Under the pieces are notes generated by a model. It was not told the origin of the DNA, did no database searches, and saw only the letters and a list, made by a program, of their open reading frames with translations. This document shows positions 13,986 through 20,137 of a stretch of 20,137 bases of DNA, piece after piece. Position 1 is the stretch's first letter, and the number at the start of each line of letters is the position of its first letter. A program made the position numbers and the translations under genes. Source of the DNA: a virus; the IMG/VR virus record IMGVR_UViG_3300025102_000384, positions 1 to 20,137 of that record. The stretch is one strand, 5' to 3'.

Positions 13986-14773
13986 CTTTTGCCACTTTAA
14001 AATCGAATGTTCGATCTCAGGTATTCCCGTATGGTGTGCCTGAGAACCTTAGCACTGTAATCGACAACTACATTGTTGAGGCTTTAGTACACCTTCAAAG
14101 GTACGTCCCGTGTTATCAGCAGCTTAATGTCACTAACACGGATGTGCTGTCAGGTAGCACGGCCAACTTTGAAGAGTACATTCGGACTTCGGTTACGGCT
14201 GCGCCTGATGGTCTTATCAACCGCTTGTACACAATTGACAGTGATTCGGATAACACCAACTCATCGAGCAAGTTTGATGAGCGTCACTACAAGCAGAAGA
14301 GTTTTCAGGATATTACAGAATGGATCAGGAACGAAGAAGCTACCGATTATTTAAAAGTGGATGCAACCAAGTCTGCTTCGGCTTCAACTACTGATCCGAA
14401 GAACGTGCAGGCTGGAGCCCAGACTTCCGCTGATACAGAGGAGAGAGCTTTCACAGGCATGTGGGCCAAGTACAGAGGTAAGCTCTACATTGCCCCAAGA
14501 TTAATTGATTCAGAATCCTTGGTCATCGAGTGGACTGGATTCAAAAAGACATGGGCAGATAATGATGTGGTTGATGGTGACGATCCAGAGGTGCAGAGAG
14601 CAGTCAGGCTTTATGTAACCAAGGAACACGCCAGAGACTGGGATCACGATACCGAATCTTACCAGATGGCTACTGCCGAGTTTAACGACACGGTTAGTGG
14701 AATGATCTGGGAGTGCAACCAAAAGGAGACACAAGGAAAACAAATTTATCCTGATCAGGGTAAACCATTTTAA
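13982..14773 (+). CDS. Putative head-tail connector or neck protein
   Basis: A 263-residue protein just after the capsid region. The first 45 residues (TFATLKSNVRSQVFPYGVPENLSTVIDNYIVEALVHLQRYVP) form helices like those of connector/adaptor proteins placed under the portal. The rest is beta-rich with a central acidic stretch and a helical end (VRLYVTKEHARDWDHDTESYQMATAEFNDTV). Similar phage neck proteins often start with a short helix and the LQRYVP-like segment, but I rely mainly on gene order. Translated with the previous gene by ATGA overlap; followed by AAGGAG for the next gene. Confidence 0.55.
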   Translation: MTFATLKSNVRSQVFPYGVPENLSTVIDNYIVEALVHLQRYVPCYQQLNVTNTDVLSGSTANFEEYIRTSVTAAPDGLINRLYTIDSDSDNTNSSSKFDERHYKQKSFQDITEWIRNEEATDYLKVDATKSASASTTDPKNVQAGAQTSADTEERAFTGMWAKYRGKLYIAPRLIDSESLVIEWTGFKKTWADNDVVDGDDPEVQRAVRLYVTKEHARDWDHDTESYQMATAEFNDTVSGMIWECNQKETQGKQIYPDQGKPF

Positions 14774-14787
14774 GGAGAAAAAATAAT

Positions 14788-15111
14788 ATGAGTTCAAGTG
14801 GATACACACCAGACTTAGGAGGAGGGCCGCAGCCTAGCAATTTAGTGCAGGCTGACACGGCAGGAGCAAAATCAGGAGCTACGATAACTGCTAATGCAGG
14901 GCGTAAATCCATAACCATCCAAAACCAAGGAACGAATGTTCTATTTGTTAAGCTTGGTTCTGGGGGTTCTACATCTTCATTTCATTACACTGTTAAAGCA
15001 TCAGGTGCTCAGGACAACGGGACTGGCGGAACAGTTAAAATAGATACTTACACTGGCATTATTACTATTGCTGGTACTAGCCCAAGATATTCATTCGCAG
15101 AGTTCGTATAA
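14788..15111 (+). CDS. Small beta-rich virion protein
   Basis: A 107-residue Gly-, Ser- and Thr-rich protein. The core GRKSITIQNQGTNVLFVKLGSGG and the following FHYTVKASG are strands of a small beta sandwich, a pattern I associate with phage decoration or fibre-base proteins. AAGGAG lies about 11 bases before the ATG. It sits between the neck gene and the fibre cluster. Likely a minor structural protein; function not established. Confidence 0.6.
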   Translation: MSSSGYTPDLGGGPQPSNLVQADTAGAKSGATITANAGRKSITIQNQGTNVLFVKLGSGGSTSSFHYTVKASGAQDNGTGGTVKIDTYTGIITIAGTSPRYSFAEFV

Positions 15112-15123
15112 GGAAACAGGCAT

Positions 15124-15492
15124 ATGGCAGCAGAAATAACAGGGTCAGGAGGCTCAGGTGCAAGCTCAGGGTATGTGCTCGATCTAACATGGAGCAACGA
15201 CAACAGTGCTGTAAGTGGCGTGACATACAGTCACGACTCAACATCTGGTAGTGCATACGACACGGTTGAAATTACTCACGGGCTAGGAACTCGAAATGTA
15301 ATTGTCGATATCATTGATCTGCAATCAAGCGGATCGGACAACCTTAATGACCGTGCATACGACGGAGTTGATATTGGCCACACTCAGCATGTTGTTGTTA
15401 ATAGAAACGGAGACAATACTGTTAAGTTATTTTTTAACGGAGCAAGGACAACAAATTGGCAGTATAAAATCCTAGTGCAAAAAATTGGCTAA
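15124..15492 (+). CDS. Small beta-rich tail/fibre-associated protein
   Basis: A 122-residue protein. After a Gly/Ser linker, VEITHGLGTRNVIVDIIDL (about residues 57-75) resembles the HGLGTRxVIV motif seen near the ends of phage fibres and related structural proteins. The remainder continues as strands (HVVVNRNGDNTVKLFFNGARTTNW by composition). AGG lies close before the ATG and the stop overlaps the next start (TAATG). It is probably a fibre or decoration component. Confidence 0.6.
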   Translation: MAAEITGSGGSGASSGYVLDLTWSNDNSAVSGVTYSHDSTSGSAYDTVEITHGLGTRNVIVDIIDLQSSGSDNLNDRAYDGVDIGHTQHVVVNRNGDNTVKLFFNGARTTNWQYKILVQKIG

Positions 15493-15785
15493 TGTCTGTT
15501 CGCACCAAGATACAGCATGAGACTAAGCGCAAAGGCCCACCCCGTAACTTAGGTCGGGGTGAGCTTGCTTACAATGAACTCGATGGTCTTCTGTATATTG
15601 GTGCGGGTGGAGAAAACAGAGGTCAGGCTAGGAAAAAACTAGCTATAGCGGGAATGGAGTTTGAAGAAGCTTCTTCATTAACCGCTGAAGAGATCAAACA
15701 GCTACTTAAAATAAAAGGAGATGCTGTTGGAACTCAAAACATACAAGAGCTTCACGATAAAACCCTCAATGGAGGATTCTTCTAA
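15492..15785 (+). CDS. Short fibre-like protein with shared N-terminal module
   Basis: A 97-residue protein starting with a module containing NLGRGELAYNELDGLLYIG (about residues 19-37), the same as in the next two genes and like the N-terminal hub of phage fibres such as Mtd_N. A helix follows (SLTAEEIKQLLKIKGDA), and it ends HDKTLNGGFF, a C-terminal motif echoed in the next gene (NKTIDCGTF). Both ends overlap neighbours by TAATG. It may be a mini-fibre, an adapter or a piece of a split fibre. Confidence 0.65.
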   Translation: MSVRTKIQHETKRKGPPRNLGRGELAYNELDGLLYIGAGGENRGQARKKLAIAGMEFEEASSLTAEEIKQLLKIKGDAVGTQNIQELHDKTLNGGFF

Positions 15786-16831
15786 TGTCTAATATAATCA
15801 AAATCAAACGCAGTGACACCAGCCCAGCGGCTGCGCCAACTGCATTAGCTAGAGGCGAGTTAGCTTTCCAAGAGGTCAGCAATATACTTTATGTAGGCTC
15901 AGGCAACGAGACAGGAGGAGAGGCAGCTAACAGGCCAGTAGTGGCTGGGCCTCTTAACTTGATGCCAGTCCCTACTGCTAACGTAAACCTAAACAGCAAG
16001 AGGATCACAAACCTAGCTGCGCCAGTAGCAGCGAACGATGCCGCGCGGAAGGCGGATGTTGATGCGGCGGTTCAAGGTCTGGACGTAAGGGAGTCAGTCA
16101 GGCTACACGTTATTTCTCCGTCACAAGCCCTGTCAGGCACACCAACGATTGACGGGGTTTCGTCTGTTGCTGGGGATCGCGTTCTAGTGTCCGCTCAAGG
16201 GTCTTCTAATGGAATTTATGTAGTGGCAAGTGGGTCATGGAGCAGGGCGACTGATTTAAATGCTAATGACAGTTGTTCCGCTAATATGTTCTTCTTCGTA
16301 GAAGAGGGAACAGATTACGCTGACACGGGCTGGGTCTGCACAACCAATGAAGATGTAACTCTCGCTAACTTGGCGTTTGCTCAGTTTAGCGGAACGGGTT
16401 CCATAACTGCTGGGGATGGTATTGCAAAGAGCGGGAACACGCTTAGTGCTGATCTGAAAGCTAACGGAGGATTGGTGATTGAGAGTGGTAAGGTTGCTCT
16501 GAAGCTGGATGCAAGTTCCATTACTGGCAGCTTACCCAATACTAAAGTGTCTGGCCTTGGCTCACTCGCAACTCTCAGCGCGGTAGGTGCTGCTCAGATT
16601 ACGGATAACACGGTAGGCGCGGCAGAGCTAAACGTAAGTGGCAACGGAACCAACGGGCAGTACCTCATCACGGATGGAGACGGATCATTTAGCTGGCAGA
16701 CTTTACCAGTGAGTGGAGGGACAGGCATTAGCGTAGACAGCAACTTCCTTCTTTCTATAGATAGCACGGTAGCCACCTTAACGGGAACCCAGATACTTAC
16801 GAACAAGACAATAGATTGTGGAACTTTCTAA
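15785..16831 (+). CDS. Tail fibre protein
   Basis: A 348-residue protein. The N-terminal module (IKIKRSDTS, ARGELAFQEVSNILYVGSG) is shared with both neighbours. Then come a segment like tail-fibre junctions (NLNSKRITNLAAPVAANDAA, about residues 70-90), a beta domain with GDRVLVSAQGSSNGIYVVASG (about 130-150), and a Gly/Ser/Thr-rich shaft. It ends TLTGTQILTNKTIDCGTF, a motif commonly found at the ends of phage fibre segments. Likely trimeric. It joins the preceding and following genes by TAATG and TAA-ATG contacts. Confidence 0.75.
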   Translation: MSNIIKIKRSDTSPAAAPTALARGELAFQEVSNILYVGSGNETGGEAANRPVVAGPLNLMPVPTANVNLNSKRITNLAAPVAANDAARKADVDAAVQGLDVRESVRLHVISPSQALSGTPTIDGVSSVAGDRVLVSAQGSSNGIYVVASGSWSRATDLNANDSCSANMFFFVEEGTDYADTGWVCTTNEDVTLANLAFAQFSGTGSITAGDGIAKSGNTLSADLKANGGLVIESGKVALKLDASSITGSLPNTKVSGLGSLATLSAVGAAQITDNTVGAAELNVSGNGTNGQYLITDGDGSFSWQTLPVSGGTGISVDSNFLLSIDSTVATLTGTQILTNKTIDCGTF

Positions 16832-19800
16832 ATGTCCAATAACACAATTCAGATTAAGCGCAATACCAGCGGCGCACCTAGTAGTTTAGACGCTGGCGAG
16901 TTAGCAGTTAATCTCACAGACAAGAAGCTCTGGGTCGGCAATAATGCTGGCGATGGGGTACTTCATTTAAACGATCACCTCCCCCTAGCTGGCGGCACAC
17001 TCACGGGCAACCTGACAGTCGGCGGCAATTTGACTATCCCTCAAGGAAACCACTTTAAGTTGGACGGAGGTTCAGATACATATATATACAGCGATACGTC
17101 TGACTCCATTGCGTTCAACACCTACAATGTTCAAAATCTGATTGTAAGAACTACTGGGGTAACAGTCGGCGGCAGTTTAAAACTAAATGACAATGTAAAA
17201 GCTAACTTCGGCACGGGTAACGATCTGGAAATTTACCATGATGGTGCAGATGCGAGAATTAGAAATGCCACAGGCACTCTAAAAATTCAAGCGACCAGTA
17301 ATGGGGAAAATGGGGTCATGCTCACCCCCAACGGAAAAACTTCACTATACTACGATGGTATTGAAAAATTTGAGACAACCTCCACAGGTGCAACGGTCAC
17401 GGGCAACCTATCAGTAATCTACAACGGCAGCGCAAGTGTTCGCACATATAATGGTGTTTTAAAATCTGACTTTATTGAAAATTCTGCTGGAGCAAATAAC
17501 CTAACTATTCGCACCGAGTCTGGCGGCAATAAGAATGTAATAATTGATCCAGATGGAACTGGGTATTTAAATGTTAAAAGTTGGAGTGTTTTTGAAAGCA
17601 GCACCAATTTTGCTAGTATCCGATTAAAGTCTACTGCGGGTGAATGGGACATAGATAACAACAACGGCACGTTTGGGTTGCAATGGGCTGGCGGTGATAA
17701 ACTGACGCTGAGTAATTCTGGCAACCTGACAGTCGGTGGCGATGCTACAATTGGCGGTGCTGCAACTAAATTAAAAACATACAGCGACATAACCTACTCT
17801 GGAATATACAACGGAAGTTCTTTATTTAGTGACGAGGCGATTTATTTTGGAGCGGGAAGTACCTATTTTAAAAACGATGGAGCAACTTCATTAACTATTT
17901 CTGCGGCTGGAACTGTTACTGTTAGCAACAACCTAACTGTAGCTAGCAGTTGTACACTGGACTATGGTGCTAACCCCGCTCCAGACGGAACAGACGTAGA
18001 CGTTTTAAAAATAGGATCAACTGTCGGATCGGGTTACGATGAGGAGTTTAGAATAAAATGGTACTCTGGAACAGGCGATCTGGCATACATAGGTAGTTCA
18101 TACACAGACGCTACTGCTGGGAACGATAAATCCTACCTAGCTTTTGGAACCCGCACTTCAGACGTTGTTTCTGAACGACTTCGCATTGCCCATGACGGTG
18201 GTGTTGGAATAGGTTTGGGAGGTTCTGACCCTAGCACAAAGTTAGACGTTTATCACGCTACCGACAGCCAAATAACAGTCTCATCTGATAGCGATTCCTC
18301 TGGCGACAGTTCATTAGCTTTAATTGAAAGAAGTGCAAACTCAGCATTTGGATCGGCAAACACATACGGGTTTCAATGGAAGTATGATGGTGGCGACAAC
18401 AAGCTATATCTCACCTCTGGCAATCAAACTTCTATAGTTAACAGACTGACGGTTGAGCGAGACACGGGAAATGTTGGCATAGGAGGGACGACAGCACCCA
18501 ACTACAAGCTCCAAGTGGCGGGAACATTTAGGGCGTCTGACTCTGGTTATTTCGCCAAGACTAGCGGCACAGGCTTAACGGTGGATCACGGGACTTCGTT
18601 CGGAACGATAGCAAGTGACATTCACTATTTTAAGGGCAATGTCGGCATCGGAGATACAAGCCCTGCTGGTTTATTATCTTTAGCTAAAGGAACTCGCACA
18701 CTAGATATAAAACTGGAAACAAGTCCAGCAACTGGAGATATGGGAGTTCAGTTTAGGGCTGGTAGTGGCGATTATTTAGGTTTAGCTGCTGGAGGAGGTA
18801 CTGGGACAGGCATTATTATAGATGATAGTAATAGAGTTGGCATCGGCGGCACACCCAGCGGGACTTATACAAAGCTCCATGTGGTTGGTACTACATTTAT
18901 AGACGCCACAGAAACAACAGGGGGGCTTACTGTAAAGGCTACCAGTAATGCCAACATAACACTCCAGACCGCTCAAAATTCAGCCTATCATGCAACCTTA
19001 GCCGCCCATTACAGCTATACTACCCCGATGACGTTGAGCGGATACGGAGGAACTGTATTAGCTCAAAATACAGGAGTCACAAAAACATTACTGTATGCAA
19101 ACAACGCTGAACAGATACGGATAACTACTACTGGCGTTGGTATAGGTTTGGGAGGTTCTGATCCCAGCGCAAAGCTCCATGTAGCTGGATCAGCAATTGT
19201 CGGAAGAACAAATACCACAGGAGCTTACCCTAACGACGATTACGACTTGTTTGTTGGTAACGGGAATAGCGGAACCAGAATACTTTTATTTAACAACTCA
19301 GGCAACTACCACTCAGGTTTAATTGCTTATGACACAAACTGCTTAAAGCTGGGGTTAAATAATTCTAATAGTGCAGACAGTTTACTGACCACTACTGCGG
19401 TAAATATTACGAACACGGGCGTTGGCATTGGTGGTATTCCGGGGTTGCGTTTTGAAGTAAAGACAAGCGACTCAGCATCTACACAATATGGCATATCTGT
19501 TACTAACCCCAACAACCAAGCCTCCAATGGGGGTGGTGCAGGGATAAGATTTTCAACGTCAGGTGGGCCGGGAGCATCTGGAAATGAGGCGAATAAATAT
19601 TCATCTATTGAGGCGTTTGATGTAGATAATTGGGGAAGCCATAGCGGGTTATCGTTTACCACTAGCAATTCCTACAACAAGACGAAAGCGATGGTGCTGG
19701 ATCGGAATGGTCGGTGTGGCATAGGCGTAACTGATCCAGACTCAAGATTAGAAATAAAAGGAGCTGGTGCTTCTACTGGACTTACTCTTAAAACAACTGA

Positions 19801-20137
19801 CAGTTCTGGCAATACTGGTTTTTGGGCGCAGGATGGAGGGAAAGTAGGAGTACATTATTACCCCTTTGTAGTAAATCAAGACTACGGTGATACTGATTGC
19901 CCGTCTAGCACCTATATGTATGTCCATAGTGCCTCTCCGTTTATCATTAAAAATGACGGCAAAGTTGGCATCGGCAGTACCGCACCGACTAATAAATTCA
20001 CGGTAGCGGGCGGCTCTCAATACACTAAAGCGTACCTATCGCAGACAGCAGACATTCATATAGCCAACACCAGCGGAGGTGGAGTTGGTTCTTATGCTGG
20101 AGCAATTAGTTTTTGCAGCACCGACGAGGCTAACCTA
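16832..20137 (+). CDS. Giant repetitive tail fibre, 3' end beyond the window
   Basis: An open frame of 1102 codons from ATG 16832 to the window edge with no stop. It starts with the shared module (IQIKRNTSG, DAGELAVNLTDKKLWVG), then PLAGGTLTGNLTVGGNLTI, a fibre shaft signature. From about residue 455 on there are eight copies of a VGIG-type repeat. Phrases such as NDLEIYHDGADARI and YYDGIEKFETTSTGATVTGNL are typical of phage fibres in aquatic metagenomes. Proteins with these VGIG repeats often end in an intramolecular chaperone (peptidase S74); whether one follows cannot be seen. Probably the main host-recognition or fibre-shaft protein. The start directly follows the previous stop. Confidence 0.85.
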   Translation, partial: MSNNTIQIKRNTSGAPSSLDAGELAVNLTDKKLWVGNNAGDGVLHLNDHLPLAGGTLTGNLTVGGNLTIPQGNHFKLDGGSDTYIYSDTSDSIAFNTYNVQNLIVRTTGVTVGGSLKLNDNVKANFGTGNDLEIYHDGADARIRNATGTLKIQATSNGENGVMLTPNGKTSLYYDGIEKFETTSTGATVTGNLSVIYNGSASVRTYNGVLKSDFIENSAGANNLTIRTESGGNKNVIIDPDGTGYLNVKSWSVFESSTNFASIRLKSTAGEWDIDNNNGTFGLQWAGGDKLTLSNSGNLTVGGDATIGGAATKLKTYSDITYSGIYNGSSLFSDEAIYFGAGSTYFKNDGATSLTISAAGTVTVSNNLTVASSCTLDYGANPAPDGTDVDVLKIGSTVGSGYDEEFRIKWYSGTGDLAYIGSSYTDATAGNDKSYLAFGTRTSDVVSERLRIAHDGGVGIGLGGSDPSTKLDVYHATDSQITVSSDSDSSGDSSLALIERSANSAFGSANTYGFQWKYDGGDNKLYLTSGNQTSIVNRLTVERDTGNVGIGGTTAPNYKLQVAGTFRASDSGYFAKTSGTGLTVDHGTSFGTIASDIHYFKGNVGIGDTSPAGLLSLAKGTRTLDIKLETSPATGDMGVQFRAGSGDYLGLAAGGGTGTGIIIDDSNRVGIGGTPSGTYTKLHVVGTTFIDATETTGGLTVKATSNANITLQTAQNSAYHATLAAHYSYTTPMTLSGYGGTVLAQNTGVTKTLLYANNAEQIRITTTGVGIGLGGSDPSAKLHVAGSAIVGRTNTTGAYPNDDYDLFVGNGNSGTRILLFNNSGNYHSGLIAYDTNCLKLGLNNSNSADSLLTTTAVNITNTGVGIGGIPGLRFEVKTSDSASTQYGISVTNPNNQASNGGGAGIRFSTSGGPGASGNEANKYSSIEAFDVDNWGSHSGLSFTTSNSYNKTKAMVLDRNGRCGIGVTDPDSRLEIKGAGASTGLTLKTTDSSGNTGFWAQDGGKVGVHYYPFVVNQDYGDTDCPSSTYMYVHSASPFIIKNDGKVGIGSTAPTNKFTVAGGSQYTKAYLSQTADIHIANTSGGGVGSYAGAISFCSTDEANL
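18198..19980 (+). repeat. Eight VGIG-type repeats within the giant fibre
   Basis: The fibre carries recurring motifs of the form (G/N/R)VGIG...(P)...KL.V, at about residues 457, 548, 603, 669, 768, 863, 961 and 1044; examples are VGIGLGGSDPSAKLHV, VGIGGTPSGTYTKLHV, CGIGVTDPDSRLEI and VGIGSTAPTNKFTV. Spacing is irregular (about 55 to 100 residues). They probably mark turns of a beta-helix or trimeric shaft. Copies 1 and 5 share the nucleotide stretch for GLGGSDP, which suggests fairly recent exchange. Confidence 0.8.

Noticed and set aside
16832-20137. Diversity-generating retroelement target, suggested by the Mtd-like N-terminal modules
   Set aside because: No reverse transcriptase, template repeat or variable repeat was seen; however, the fibre end is outside the window, so this is only excluded for the visible part.

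Overview
The window is part of a tailed double-stranded DNA bacteriophage genome (Caudoviricetes type). It carries the large terminase, portal, scaffold, major capsid protein, connector and tail-fibre genes together with a small replication block. No ribosomal, metabolic or host-like genes are seen, and no tRNA, integrase, DNA polymerase, RNA polymerase or lysis gene was recognised here. The fibre proteins carry phrases common in phages from aquatic metagenomes (for example NDLEIYHDG, YYDGIEKFETTS and repeated VGIG motifs), so an uncultured aquatic-bacterium phage is the likely source; this is inference. Host and tail morphology cannot be decided from the window.

Layout. (1) 1-460 is mostly non-coding with hairpins and G-runs; the start of a possible leftward gene lies at 56-1 and a 41-residue ORF at 352-477. 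(2) 461-2760 is a leftward replication block in transcription order: a small winged-helix protein (2760-2338), an AT-rich gap, a DnaB-type helicase (2261-894) and a PD-(D/E)XK nuclease (910-461) overlapping the helicase end. The 3' half of the winged-helix gene is seven 21-bp palindromic iterons, followed by a TA-rich stretch. This has the layout of a lambda-O/ori origin. (3) 2761-2969 is a divergent intergenic region with strong RNA structure. Leftward it reads as a terminator ending just before the winged-helix start codon, with competing long-range pairings that can form a pseudoknot. (4) 2970-5272 holds six rightward small genes, some overlapping heavily. (5) 5262-6728 is the large terminase subunit, pointing left between two rightward clusters. 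(6) 6849-13488 is the rightward head module: two small proteins, portal, a small ORF, scaffold and major capsid protein, closed by a clear intrinsic terminator at 13517-13561. (7) 13581-20137 is the connector and fibre module, ending in a giant repetitive fibre that runs off the window.

How the parts work together. The winged-helix protein probably binds the iterons in its own gene, opens the adjacent TA-rich DNA and helps load the downstream helicase. The terminase packages DNA through the portal into a shell built from the 641-residue capsid protein on the scaffold. The connector and three related fibre genes complete the particle. The most interesting parts are the in-gene iteron origin and the attenuator-like leader in front of it.
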